Positions 14,918 through 23,030 of a stretch of DNA of 37,478 nt are shown here, piece after piece. The position numbers and the translations under genes were made by a program. Origin of the DNA: UBA9715 sp045614225 (lineage in GTDB: Bacteria; Actinomycetota; Coriobacteriia; Coriobacteriales; Eggerthellaceae); the NCBI GenBank assembly GCA_045614225.1, contig JAZLCO010000123.1, positions 1-37,478 on the forward strand. The letters run 5' to 3'. The stretch's first letter is position 1, and each line of letters opens with the position of its first letter. Below the pieces are notes generated by a model. The model searched no databases and was not told where the DNA came from. It saw nothing but the letters and a program-made list of their open reading frames with translations.

Positions 14918-15979
14918 ATGGCAATAGTCGAAGAACTGGAAGCGTTGCGTGCCAAAACGCTTGCCGCCATCGAACAGGCGGCTGACACGGCTGCGCTCGA
15001 CGAGGTGCGCGTGCGCGTCGTCGGCAAGTCGGGCACGCTGACGGCGTATCTGCGCAACATGGGCCAGGTGGCCAAGGAAGAACGAGCAACCGTCGGCAAG
15101 ACCGTCAATGAAGTGCGCAACATTGTCGAGGAAGCGCTCGAGTCTCGCAAGAAGGCGCTTGCTGCCGCAGAGCTCGAGGCGAGCATCGATGCGGCGGCGG
15201 TGGATGTCACACTGCCGGGGCGCGTCCAACAACTGGGTACGCGCCATCTGATCAACCGCGTTTCCGAAGAAATTTGCGACGTGTTCCTGGGTCTTGGCTA
15301 CACCGTCGCCACCGGTCCGGAAGTCGAAACCGACTATTACAACTTCACGGCGCTCAACGCACCCGCCGATCATCCCAGCCGTTCGATGCAGGATACATTC
15401 TACGTGGTCGACCGCTCGGGCGACGAAGCGGCTGTGCGCGGTGAGTCCGATGTGCTGCTGCGCACCCAGACGAGTGGTGTGCAGGTGCACTGCATGGAGG
15501 ACCAGGAACTGCCCATCTACATCGTGGCGCCCGGCAAGGTCTACCGTCGCGATGTGGCCGATCCCAGCCACCTGCCCCAGTTCACCCAGATCGAAGGCCT
15601 TGTCGTCGATAAGGGCATCACGTTCGGCGACCTGAAGGGCACGCTCGACTATTTCTGCAAGGCCGTGTTCGGCCCCGACCGCAAGACGCGTTTCCGCGCG
15701 CATTACTTCCCGTTCACCGAGCCGTCGGCTGAGGTCGACGTGTCGTGCGGCGTGTGCCACGGCGAAGGCTGCCGCATGTGCAAGGGCACGGGCTGGCTCG
15801 AGATTCTCGGTTGCGGCATGGTCGACCCCAACGTGCTCGAGATGAGCGGCATCGACCCGGAAGTCTACTCGGGCTTCGCGTTCGGCGTGGGCGTCGAGCG
15901 CGTTGCATGCCTCAAGTACAACGTCCCTGACCTGCGTTTGCTGCTGCAAGGCGACATGCGCTTCCTGCGTCAGTTCTAA
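14918..15979 (+). CDS. pheS: Phenylalanine-tRNA ligase alpha subunit
   Basis: The 353-residue catalytic subunit activates phenylalanine and charges tRNA-Phe as an (alpha-beta)2 enzyme. An N-terminal coiled coil (about 1-90) precedes the class II core, with VATGPEVETDYYNFTALNAPADHPSR, RTQTSGVQ, and motif 3 GFAFGVGVERVACLKY near the end. A CxxC...CxxC knuckle (CGVCHGEGCRMCKG) lies before the final motif, as in many actinobacterial PheS. The start at 14918 is set by GGAG at 14906-14909; an upstream TTG at 14849 falls inside the leader stem and is unlikely. pheT follows 16 bp later. Confidence 0.96.
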   Translation: MAIVEELEALRAKTLAAIEQAADTAALDEVRVRVVGKSGTLTAYLRNMGQVAKEERATVGKTVNEVRNIVEEALESRKKALAAAELEASIDAAAVDVTLPGRVQQLGTRHLINRVSEEICDVFLGLGYTVATGPEVETDYYNFTALNAPADHPSRSMQDTFYVVDRSGDEAAVRGESDVLLRTQTSGVQVHCMEDQELPIYIVAPGKVYRRDVADPSHLPQFTQIEGLVVDKGITFGDLKGTLDYFCKAVFGPDRKTRFRAHYFPFTEPSAEVDVSCGVCHGEGCRMCKGTGWLEILGCGMVDPNVLEMSGIDPEVYSGFAFGVGVERVACLKYNVPDLRLLLQGDMRFLRQF

Positions 15980-15995
15980 GGGGAGGGGAGTAATC

Positions 15996-18527
15996 ATGAA
16001 AGTTTCTCTCAAGTGGCTTAACCAATACGTTGACGTGCCGTCCGACCTCAAGGCGTTCTGCGATCGCCTCGATCTGACGGGCACGGGTGTTGAAGGCGTC
16101 GACAAGGTCGGCGATACGTTCGAGAATATCGTCACTGCCAAGGTTCTCGAGAAGGCGCCGCATCCCGACTCCGATCATCTGTGGGTCACCAAGGTCGACG
16201 TGGGTGCCTGCAATGTTGATGCCAATGGAAACCCTGAGCCTCTGCAGATCGTCTGCGGCGCGCAGAACTTCAATGCTGGCGACCATATCGTTACAGCCAT
16301 GGTGGGCGCGACGTTGCCGGGCGACTTCACGATCAAGAAGTCGAAGCTGCGCGGTGTGACCAGCTGTGGCATGAACTGCTCCGAGCGTGAGCTCGGCATC
16401 GGCGACAGCCATGATGGCATCATGATCCTGCCCGAAGACGCGCCCATTGGCGTGCCGTTCGCGGAGTACATGCAGATGTCCGATACGGTGCTCGACCTCG
16501 AGATCACGCCGAACCGTCCCGATTGCTTGTCGATGGTCGGCATGGCGCGCGAAGTTGGCACGATGTATCGCGAAGATGTCACTTTGCCGCTCTACGAGCT
16601 CGAGGAAGATCCCAGCCTGCCCAATGCAGCTGAGTTGGCTACAGTCGAAATCGAGGATCCCGAGCGTTGCGCACGCTATACCGCGCGTGTCATCAAGAAC
16701 GTCAAGATCGGTCCCAGCCCGCAGTGGCTGGCTGAACGTGTGACGGCAGCTGGTTCGCGCCCGATCAACAACGTCGTTGACGTCACGAACTACATCTTGT
16801 TCCTCTACGGCCAGCCTCTGCATGCGTTCGACTATGACAAACTGGTCGGTGCGGATGGCAAGGCGCACATCATCGTGCGCGCTGCAGGCGACGGCGAGAA
16901 GTTCACGACCCTCGACGGCGAGGAACGCGACCTCACGAGCGACATGACCGTTATCGCCACTCCTGAAAGTGCTGTGTGCCTGGCGGGCGTCATGGGCGGC
17001 CTCGATTCCGAGATCACCGAAGAGTCCACCACGGTGCTGCTCGAGGCAGCGACGTTCGAGCATGGTCGCACGAGCCGCACAAGCCGCAACCTGGGCCTGA
17101 TCAGCGAGTCGTCGATGCGCTATGAGCGCGGTGTCGACGACAACCCGATTGCCGATTACTCGGCTGCTGCGGCAGCGCTGCTCGCCGAAGTTTCCGGTGG
17201 TTCGGTATGCCCCGGTCTTATCGATGTCTATCCGGCGCCGACGGCTCCGATTGAGCTTCAGTTCCGTATTCCGCGCTTCTGCCAGATGATGGGCGTCGAG
17301 GTGCCGCGCGAGGACATCGTCGACATTCTCGAGCGCCTCGATTGCGAAGTGTCCGATACGACTGATGTCGACGTTCTGCAGGTCACGGCACCGACATGCC
17401 GCCCCGACCTCGAGCGCGAAATCGATCTTTACGAAGAGGTCTTGCGTCTGTGGGGCATGGATCTCGTTCCGCCTACGTTGCCGTCAAGCCCCGATCGCGT
17501 TGGTGCGCTGACTGAATCGCAGCTGCTCGCGCGCAAGATCAACCGCACGCTCACGGCGGCCGGCCTCAACGAGACCACCACCTATTCGTTCACCGACCCT
17601 GCCGATCTGATTAAGCTTCGCTTTGCCGAAGAGCTGCCCGCCGGTGAGCATGCTGCAGCTGATGCGGTGCCTCGTCTGGGTGAGTTCGCAGCGGCGTCGG
17701 GCATTTCCGGTGATCCGGTCGAGCTGATCAACCCCATGAACGCCGAACAGTCCGTTATGCGTCAGACGATCATTCCCGGCTTGCTGCGCTCTGTTGCCTA
17801 CAATCAAGCGCACGGCGTCAAGAACGTCCAGCTCTACGAGACTGGCAAGGTGTTCTTCGCTCACGAGGGCAAGAAGCAGCCCAAGGAACGCGAGAAGGTC
17901 GCCGCTGTGCTGGCCGGTGCAATGGATGATCCTTCTTGGAACATTGCGCCTGCCGCATTCGATTTCTTCGACGGCAAGGGTATCGTCGAGAGCCTCGCGC
18001 GTGAGCTCGCATTGCCGAAAATGCGCTACCGTGCGCTGTCGGCCGAAGATGCGCCGTTCCTGCAGCCTGGTCGTGCTGCCGAGGTGCTCAGTGGGGGCAC
18101 GGTGCTTGGCTGGGTTGGCGAGCTGCATCCGTTGGCCGTCGCCGCATTTGAGGCAGCGGCGCCGGTTGTGGCGTTCGAACTCGACGTCGAAGCTTTGGGC
18201 AAGGCCGCTCGTATCGCACGTGACTACGTTGACGTGCCAGAGTTCCCGCCAGTAGAAGCTGACCTGGCGTTCGTCGTCGACGAGTCGGTGACTAACGAGC
18301 GCCTCGTTCAGTGCATCAAGAGTGCTGGCGGCAAGCTGCTCGCCGACGTGCGCCTGTTCGATGTGTATCGCGATGACAAGCGCTTGGGCGCTGGTAAGAA
18401 GTCGATGGCGTATGCTTTAACCTATCGCGCCGCCGATCGCACGCTTACCGGTGAAGAGGTTGAGAAGACGCAGGCCAAGCTCATCAAGAAGGTGTGCGGA
18501 GCCACGGGTGCCGAGGTGCGCGGATAG
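15996..18527 (+). CDS. pheT: Phenylalanine-tRNA ligase beta subunit
   Basis: The 843-residue partner of PheS is of standard bacterial length. An EMAP-like tRNA-binding fold is at about residues 39-150 (HPDSDHLWVTKVDVG, IVCGAQNFNAGD). The B3/B4 editing region carries RPINNVVDVTNYILFLYGQPLHAFDYDKL, then B5 follows, and a C-terminal FDX-ACB anticodon-binding domain covers roughly the last 95 residues (FPPVEADLAFVVDESV). It edits mischarged Tyr-tRNA-Phe and binds the anticodon. A very strong ribosome site (AGGGGAGGGGAG) precedes the ATG at 15996. The reading frame is open upstream into pheS, but that part is not used. Confidence 0.96.
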   Translation: MKVSLKWLNQYVDVPSDLKAFCDRLDLTGTGVEGVDKVGDTFENIVTAKVLEKAPHPDSDHLWVTKVDVGACNVDANGNPEPLQIVCGAQNFNAGDHIVTAMVGATLPGDFTIKKSKLRGVTSCGMNCSERELGIGDSHDGIMILPEDAPIGVPFAEYMQMSDTVLDLEITPNRPDCLSMVGMAREVGTMYREDVTLPLYELEEDPSLPNAAELATVEIEDPERCARYTARVIKNVKIGPSPQWLAERVTAAGSRPINNVVDVTNYILFLYGQPLHAFDYDKLVGADGKAHIIVRAAGDGEKFTTLDGEERDLTSDMTVIATPESAVCLAGVMGGLDSEITEESTTVLLEAATFEHGRTSRTSRNLGLISESSMRYERGVDDNPIADYSAAAAALLAEVSGGSVCPGLIDVYPAPTAPIELQFRIPRFCQMMGVEVPREDIVDILERLDCEVSDTTDVDVLQVTAPTCRPDLEREIDLYEEVLRLWGMDLVPPTLPSSPDRVGALTESQLLARKINRTLTAAGLNETTTYSFTDPADLIKLRFAEELPAGEHAAADAVPRLGEFAAASGISGDPVELINPMNAEQSVMRQTIIPGLLRSVAYNQAHGVKNVQLYETGKVFFAHEGKKQPKEREKVAAVLAGAMDDPSWNIAPAAFDFFDGKGIVESLARELALPKMRYRALSAEDAPFLQPGRAAEVLSGGTVLGWVGELHPLAVAAFEAAAPVVAFELDVEALGKAARIARDYVDVPEFPPVEADLAFVVDESVTNERLVQCIKSAGGKLLADVRLFDVYRDDKRLGAGKKSMAYALTYRAADRTLTGEEVEKTQAKLIKKVCGATGAEVRG

Positions 18528-18534
18528 TAGAACC

Positions 18535-18562
18535 GAGCCAAAGGGGATGGTCCCTTTGGCTC
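18535..18562. repeat. Palindromic hairpin, family copy 4 (after pheT)
   Basis: 18535-18545 pair perfectly with 18552-18562 (11 bp) around a 6-nt loop, 7 bp after the pheT stop. The minus-strand core reads AAAGGGACCATCCCCTTT. No T-run follows, but it might still slow transcription or protect the mRNA end. Confidence 0.7.
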
Positions 18563-18579
18563 TGCCCGCACCGCGGGAA

Positions 18580-18588
18580 TGCTATAAT
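18580..18588 (+). promoter_or_regulatory. Extended -10 promoter for map
   Basis: TGC is directly followed by a perfect TATAAT. No strong -35 is present. Transcription would start near 18595, giving a 60-nt leader that contains the perfect 13-bp stem at 18612-18640. Confidence 0.65.
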
Positions 18589-18611
18589 GTTAGCTGAATA
18601 AAACATTTAGG

Positions 18612-18640
18612 TGAAACAGGGTACCGGGTACCCTGTTTCA
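18612..18640. repeat. Palindromic hairpin, family copy 5 (map leader)
   Basis: 18612-18624 pair perfectly with 18628-18640 (13 bp, loop CGG). The core AGGGTACCGGGTACCCT resembles the GGRACC cores of the other copies, though it is more symmetrical. It sits just before the AAAGGAG ribosome site of map. Confidence 0.65.
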
Positions 18641-18655
18641 ACAAAGGAGCGACGT

Positions 18656-19543
18656 ATGAGCTATGACGGGTTGCTAACACCTGGACGAAACGACGAATGC
18701 TGGTGCGGCAGCGGCAGAAAGTACAAGAAATGCCATCGTGACTTCGACGATCGACTTGAGACGCTAGCATCACAGGGCTTCCAGGTGCTTCCGCGCGACT
18801 TGCTGAAGACGCCCGAGGATATTGAGGGCATCAAGGCCAGTGCCGAGGTCAACGTCGGCGCGCTCGATTACGTCGCAGCTCATATTGGCATCGGTACGAC
18901 GACTGAGGAAATCGACCAATGGGTGTACAACTATTGCATCGAGCACGGTGCAATTCCAGCCGATCTCAACTACGAAGGGTTTCCTAAGAGCGTTTGCACC
19001 TCGATCAACGAGGTGGTCTGCCATGGCATTCCGAGTGACGATGATGTGCTGAAAGAAGGCGACATCGTCAATGTCGACATGTCCACGATCAAGGATGGAT
19101 ATTACTCAGACAGCTCGCGCATGTTCTGCATCGGCGAGGTCGACCCAGAGTGGAAACGCCTGGTCGACACCACATACGAATCGGTGCAGGCGGGTCTTGC
19201 TGCAGTGAAGCCCTGGGGTTTCCTCGGCGACGTCAGCGCTGCTGTGAATAAGGTGGCGACCAACGCGGGCTATACCGTGGTGCGTGAGTTCGGCGGTCAT
19301 GGCATTGGTCTTGAGTTCCATGAGGATCCATGGGTTGGCTTCAACGAGAAACCTGGCACTGGCTACATCCTTGTACCGGGCATGTGTTTCACGATTGAGC
19401 CCATGGTCAACATGGGTGCCCAGGAGATCGACATGAACGACCCGAATGGTTGGACGGTGCGCACGAAAGATGGCAAGCCGACCGCTCAGTGGGAGGTTCA
19501 GTTGGTTGTGACCGAGGATGGTTACGAGCTCCTGTCTTGGTAA
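18656..19543 (+). CDS. map: Methionine aminopeptidase with N-terminal SEC-C zinc motif
   Basis: The 295-residue type I enzyme removes the initiator methionine. Residues about 11-30 form a SEC-C zinc motif (RNDECWCGSGRKYKKCH), as in MetAP type 1c, which may help bind the ribosome. The catalytic set is complete at E. coli spacing: His123 (VCHGIP), metal ligands Asp141, Asp152, His215, Glu248 and Glu280, and His222. The usual EHT after Glu280 reads EVQ, a non-ligand change. AAAGGAG precedes the ATG at 18656; upstream in-frame codons lie within the hairpin. Three bases after its stop begins a prepilin-type peptidase. Confidence 0.95.
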   Translation: MSYDGLLTPGRNDECWCGSGRKYKKCHRDFDDRLETLASQGFQVLPRDLLKTPEDIEGIKASAEVNVGALDYVAAHIGIGTTTEEIDQWVYNYCIEHGAIPADLNYEGFPKSVCTSINEVVCHGIPSDDDVLKEGDIVNVDMSTIKDGYYSDSSRMFCIGEVDPEWKRLVDTTYESVQAGLAAVKPWGFLGDVSAAVNKVATNAGYTVVREFGGHGIGLEFHEDPWVGFNEKPGTGYILVPGMCFTIEPMVNMGAQEIDMNDPNGWTVRTKDGKPTAQWEVQLVVTEDGYELLSW

Positions 19544-19546
19544 ACG

Positions 19547-20119
19547 ATGCAGGGTAAGGTTGTCGGGTTGGCAGCATTGGCTGCCGTCTCAATCCTGTTG
19601 CTTTACGGGCTGACGTTAGAGGCGGTCCATCTAGCTGCGTTCGCAGCGATTCTTGTTGTGGTCGCCGACGTCGATCGGGCCACTCGTCGCATTCCGAACG
19701 CGCTTGTGTTGGCGGCGTTCTCGGTGCGCATTCTTTACATCGCCATCATGTGGTTCGGTAACGCAGGGGAAGCTTTTTCGCTGTTGGCAGAATCGCTTAT
19801 CGGGGCTGTCGTCATCGGCGGGGGCCTGCTCATGTTCACGATGATTGCCGATTGGCTCCGTGGAGGCGAGAACATGGGCGGCGGGGATATCAAGCTGCTT
19901 GCTGTTGTCGGGTTTTATTTCGGGCTGTCTGTCGGGCTTTTCGTGACGGCCGCTGCGTGTGCTTTGGGGGCGTGCGCGACTTTGTTGCTGCAAAGGCAAT
20001 CGAGAGGGGCACCTGGTTTCCAGCCTGGCACGTTTCCCCTCGGCCCAGCTATTGCAGTGTCAGCAATCGCTGCAATGCTGGTCTTATGCCCGCCTATCCA
20101 ATTGTTGCTTTTGTTTTAA
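19547..20119 (+). CDS. Prepilin-type (A24) aspartic peptidase
   Basis: The 190-residue protein is mostly membrane: about six hydrophobic segments. The two catalytic aspartates of A24 peptidases are visible: the first in VADVDRATRRIPN (Asp41 or Asp43) and the second in the GxGD-type box GGENMGGGD (Asp114). It lacks the cytoplasmic zinc/methylase insert of full PilD, so it resembles the short TadV/CpaA type that trims Flp-type prepilins. No pilin, ATPase or other secretion gene is near, so its substrate is unknown. It starts 3 bp after map and is surely co-transcribed with it. No terminator is obvious after it. Confidence 0.85.
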   Translation: MQGKVVGLAALAAVSILLLYGLTLEAVHLAAFAAILVVVADVDRATRRIPNALVLAAFSVRILYIAIMWFGNAGEAFSLLAESLIGAVVIGGGLLMFTMIADWLRGGENMGGGDIKLLAVVGFYFGLSVGLFVTAAACALGACATLLLQRQSRGAPGFQPGTFPLGPAIAVSAIAAMLVLCPPIQLLLLF

Positions 20120-20124
20120 AAAAT

Positions 20125-20138
20125 CATACAAATGTTCG
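20125..20138. promoter_or_regulatory. Possible LexA-type operator
   Basis: CATACAAATGTTCG matches the Gram-positive SOS consensus CGAACRNRYGTTCG at 12 of 14 positions; the right half is perfect. It overlaps the -35 zone of the promoter at 20147-20155. Both mismatches fall in the left half-site, so this is tentative. Confidence 0.3.
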
Positions 20139-20146
20139 TTTTATTA

Positions 20147-20155
20147 TGGTATACT
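20147..20155 (+). promoter_or_regulatory. Extended -10 promoter for the small Phd-like gene
   Basis: TGG followed by TATACT. Transcription would begin near 20162, giving a leader of about 110 nt before the ATG at 20274. No protein in that leader is convincing; a CGTTT/AAACG stem is possible within it. Confidence 0.5.
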
Positions 20156-20273
20156 CATGCCATGAAATCGAGCAGGCGCCGTTTTCGCGAAACGAGTCTC
20201 GGCGGTCCCCGATGTGGCAAGCATCCCTCACGCCTGCATTACCAAGCGAAAAGCCAAGTGAAAGGAAGTGCCC

Positions 20274-20468
20274 ATGGGGTCTATCGAATTGCGTACGCTG
20301 TCCGACGTCAATGCTCTTATTGCAACTGCACATGAAACAGACGAACCCGTCATCGTGTACGACGGCGAGGACGAATGCCTCGTTGCAATGCGTCCTGCGG
20401 TCTTCGAACGCATCTTGTTCGATTCCGATTTACTCAATCAGTCCAATCGATCAACATTGCATTTTTAA
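20274..20468 (+). CDS. Small Phd/YefM-like antitoxin-type protein
   Basis: The 64-residue product resembles the N-terminal DNA-binding fold of Phd/YefM antitoxins: SDVNALIATAHETDEPVIVYDGEDECLVAMRPAVFERI follows the familiar pattern of a helix, then EPVxIxxxGExxAVLMSxxxYE. It is shorter than YefM (about 80 residues) and ends soon after the DNA-binding part, so the toxin-neutralising tail seems reduced or lost. AAAGGA at 20261-20266 sets the ATG at 20274. No RelE/YoeB- or Doc-like toxin is found beside it; the next gene is argC. It could be an orphan regulator or a relic. Family call is moderate, based on pattern only. Confidence 0.6.
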   Translation: MGSIELRTLSDVNALIATAHETDEPVIVYDGEDECLVAMRPAVFERILFDSDLLNQSNRSTLHF

Positions 20469-20526
20469 TCGCGCTGCAAACAACGGATGCTCTACTCTGT
20501 TGTTGTCATTGATGGCGAAAGATGTC

Positions 20527-20566
20527 GTTTATGCCGCTTGGCGTTCTTGAAACTCGGTTTATGCCG
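20527..20566 (+). repeat. Direct repeat 30 bp apart upstream of argC
   Basis: GTTTATGCCG occurs at 20527-20536 and again at 20557-20566, a spacing of 30 bp or about three helix turns. The second copy continues into GTGAATAGCTTGCAT, loosely like an ARG-box half-site. It may be a binding site controlling the arginine genes. Confidence 0.35.
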
Positions 20567-20580
20567 TGAATAGCTTGCAT

Positions 20581-20608
20581 TTGACGTGGTGTTTTCATAC
20601 GATAGATG
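20581..20608 (+). promoter_or_regulatory. Weak candidate promoter of argC
   Basis: TTGACG (20581-20586) is followed after 16 bp by TAGATG (20603-20608). The -10 match is poor. It stands just after the direct repeats and 32 bp before the argC ATG. Confidence 0.3.
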
Positions 20609-20639
20609 CTTACAACTGTCATGATTGGGGCGATTTTAC

Positions 20640-21698
20640 ATGAGTTATAAAGCAGGTGTTGTTGGCGCGGCGGGTTTCGCCGGCATTGAAGCAGTGCGCA
20701 TTCTAACGCTTCATCCCGAGTTCGAATTGGTTGCTGCCACATCGAACGAGCTGGCTGGCAAGCGAATTGCCGACGTATATCCGAATTTCGAAGGGGTGAC
20801 AGACCTCGAGTTTGTTGCCCATGATCAAGCAGCGCTCGATACATGCGATGTCGTGTTTCTTGCCGTCCCTCATACGGCGGCAATAGCTCAAGCGCCTGCG
20901 CTGGTTGAGGCCGGAGTTGCCGTGATCGACCTTTCGGCCGATTTCCGTCTGAAAGATCCTGCCGTCTACGAGCAGTGGTACAACGTCAAGCACACAGCAA
21001 CCGATCTGTTGGCGCAAGCGGCATTCGGCTTGCCTGAGCTGTTCCGCGATGGCCTTGAAGATTTAGCTGCAAAACGAGCTGAGGGCAAAGGCGTGCTTGT
21101 CGGTTGCGCAGGTTGCTATCCGACGGCAACTTCGCTTGCGGCCGCTCCTGCCATTAGAGCGGGGCTTGCTGGTCCGGGCGTTATCGTAGCCGATGCCGTG
21201 TCAGGCGTTTCGGGTGCCGGCAAGAAAGCCACCGAGCGCACTCATTTCTGCTTTGCAGACGAGAATCTCGAAGCGTATGGCGTAGCAAAGCATCGTCATA
21301 CGCCTGAAATCGAGCAGATTCTCGACATTCCCGGCAGACTTGTTTTCACACCGCATCTAGCACCTCTCGATCGCGGTCTCTTGTCGACGGTTACCATTCC
21401 GCTTGGCGAAAACAAAATCACCCAGCAGCAGCTCGACGAGATCTACGGCAGCTTCTACAAAGATGATGACCTAGTCAGCGTGCTCTTCGGCGGCGCTCAG
21501 CCCAAGACGGGGTCGGTTGCCGGCACGACGCGCGCTCACGTTGCGGTCGTGTTAAACGAGCACGCCAACGCAATCGTTGCCACATGCGCCATCGATAATA
21601 TCGGCAAGGGCGCTGCAGGTCAGGCGATTCAATGTGCGAACATCGTGTTCGGATTGCCCGAGACGTGTGGTTTGCAGACCATCGCCATTCCGGCGTAG
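20640..21698 (+). CDS. argC: N-acetyl-gamma-glutamyl-phosphate reductase
   Basis: A 352-residue NADPH-dependent dehydrogenase making N-acetylglutamate semialdehyde, the third step of arginine synthesis. The Rossmann motif VVGAAGFAGIEAVR is at residues 7-20, and the catalytic cysteine is Cys159 in GCAGCYPTA (usually NPGCYPT). VSGVSGAGKK and HRHTPEIEQ are further family motifs. The start at 20640 gives the normal N-terminus; GGGG at 20627-20630 serves as a modest ribosome site, and a TTG at 20625 is less likely. It is the first gene of a six-gene arginine block. Confidence 0.94.
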   Translation: MSYKAGVVGAAGFAGIEAVRILTLHPEFELVAATSNELAGKRIADVYPNFEGVTDLEFVAHDQAALDTCDVVFLAVPHTAAIAQAPALVEAGVAVIDLSADFRLKDPAVYEQWYNVKHTATDLLAQAAFGLPELFRDGLEDLAAKRAEGKGVLVGCAGCYPTATSLAAAPAIRAGLAGPGVIVADAVSGVSGAGKKATERTHFCFADENLEAYGVAKHRHTPEIEQILDIPGRLVFTPHLAPLDRGLLSTVTIPLGENKITQQQLDEIYGSFYKDDDLVSVLFGGAQPKTGSVAGTTRAHVAVVLNEHANAIVATCAIDNIGKGAAGQAIQCANIVFGLPETCGLQTIAIPA

Positions 21699-21722
21699 GT
21701 GCGAGAGGTTGTAAAATCGAGC

Positions 21723-23030
21723 ATGACGAACGAGGAAACAGTCGAGATTGAGCCGTTATACAAGCCTGAAGGCTCCGATGCGTTCGAAGGCCTGACCTTC
21801 ATCGACGGAGGAGGCGTGTCAAGCGCTAAGGGCTTCAAGGCTTCGGGCGTTCATGCTGGTTTCAGAGCTGATCCAAACCGTCTCGACATGGCGCTTGTCG
21901 TTGCCGACGAACCTGCTTCATGTGCTGCCACGTTTACGCAAAATGTTTTCTGCGCTGCACCTGTGACCGTCTCGCGCGAACACCTCGACGGGGTTTCATA
22001 TGGCACGGCCCGAGCTCTGGTTGTCAACTCGGGTGCGGCGAATGCCGCTACGGGTTCTGTCGGGCTCGACAATGCGCGCGCAACCGCGCGCATTGTCGGT
22101 GATGTTGTCGGATGTCCTGCAAACGAGGTCATGGTTGCTTCAACGGGCGTCATCGGCGTCCATATCAATCTCGCGACGTTCGAGTCGGGTGCGCCCCTCG
22201 CATTCGAGGCGCTTTCTCCCGATGGGGGAGCGCAAGCAGCGCGCGCCATTATGACGACCGACACGCATCCGAAAGAGGCAGCTGTATCGTTCTCGGGAGA
22301 TGAGATCGGTTATCCAGGCGCAACGTTCACGGTAGGCGGCATGGCGAAGGGCGCAGGCATGATCATGCCCAACATGGCCACGATGATTTCGTGCATCACG
22401 ACCGATGCGCCCGTAGCCCCTGACGTTTTGCATCACGCACTTAAGGTGGTTGTCCCTCAGACGTTCAACAAGATCACGGTCGATTCCGATACATCAACGA
22501 ACGACTGTTGCTATCTGTTCGCCAGCGGCGCTGCAGCTCCAGGTTGTGCGCCCATCGAGTTGGGTTCCGCAGCATACAACTGCTTCGAACGCGCCCTCTT
22601 GGCGGTGTGCAACACCATCGCGCGGGGGATGGCAGCTGATGGCGAAGGCGCGACGCGTCTCATCACCGTCCGCGTTACGGGAGCGTTTGATGATGCGCAA
22701 GCCGATTTGGCTGCACGCACTATCGCCAATTCTCCGCTCGTCAAGACGGCGATATTCGGGCATGACGCCAACTGGGGTCGCATTGCGGCTGCAGCGGGTC
22801 GTTCGGGTGCCCAGTTCGACCAATACGATGTTTCCATCGACATCATGGGCATGCCTGTGTTGCGCAGTGGTCTTCCCGTTCCCTTCGATGAGGAAGAGGC
22901 TCTGCGACGATTCGAGCGCCCAGAAATCGAGATCGATATCGATCTGGGCGCGGGCACGGCATCAACCACCATGTGGACGTGCGATTTCTCGCACGACTAT
23001 GTAACGATTAACGGAGATTACCGCACATGA
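21723..23030 (+). CDS. argJ: Glutamate N-acetyltransferase (ornithine acetyltransferase), ArgJ
   Basis: The 435-residue ArgJ moves acetyl groups from N-acetylornithine to glutamate and so recycles acetyl in arginine synthesis. It self-cleaves before a conserved threonine; here that is Thr220 in KGAGMIMPNMATMISCITTDA. GVHAGFR, the NSGAANAATG box and a C-terminal INGDYRT are family features. The start is uncertain: 21723 (ATG, weak ribosome site) is preferred, but a GTG at 21699 directly after the argC stop would add 8 residues. The stop overlaps argB as ATGA. With ArgJ present, an argA is not needed except to prime the cycle. Confidence 0.93.
   Translation: MTNEETVEIEPLYKPEGSDAFEGLTFIDGGGVSSAKGFKASGVHAGFRADPNRLDMALVVADEPASCAATFTQNVFCAAPVTVSREHLDGVSYGTARALVVNSGAANAATGSVGLDNARATARIVGDVVGCPANEVMVASTGVIGVHINLATFESGAPLAFEALSPDGGAQAARAIMTTDTHPKEAAVSFSGDEIGYPGATFTVGGMAKGAGMIMPNMATMISCITTDAPVAPDVLHHALKVVVPQTFNKITVDSDTSTNDCCYLFASGAAAPGCAPIELGSAAYNCFERALLAVCNTIARGMAADGEGATRLITVRVTGAFDDAQADLAARTIANSPLVKTAIFGHDANWGRIAAAAGRSGAQFDQYDVSIDIMGMPVLRSGLPVPFDEEEALRRFERPEIEIDIDLGAGTASTTMWTCDFSHDYVTINGDYRT

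Noticed and set aside
20132..20335. 67-codon frame overlapping the leader of the Phd-like gene
   Set aside because: It begins upstream of the predicted transcript start, has no ribosome site and gives an Arg/Ser-rich product with no family likeness.
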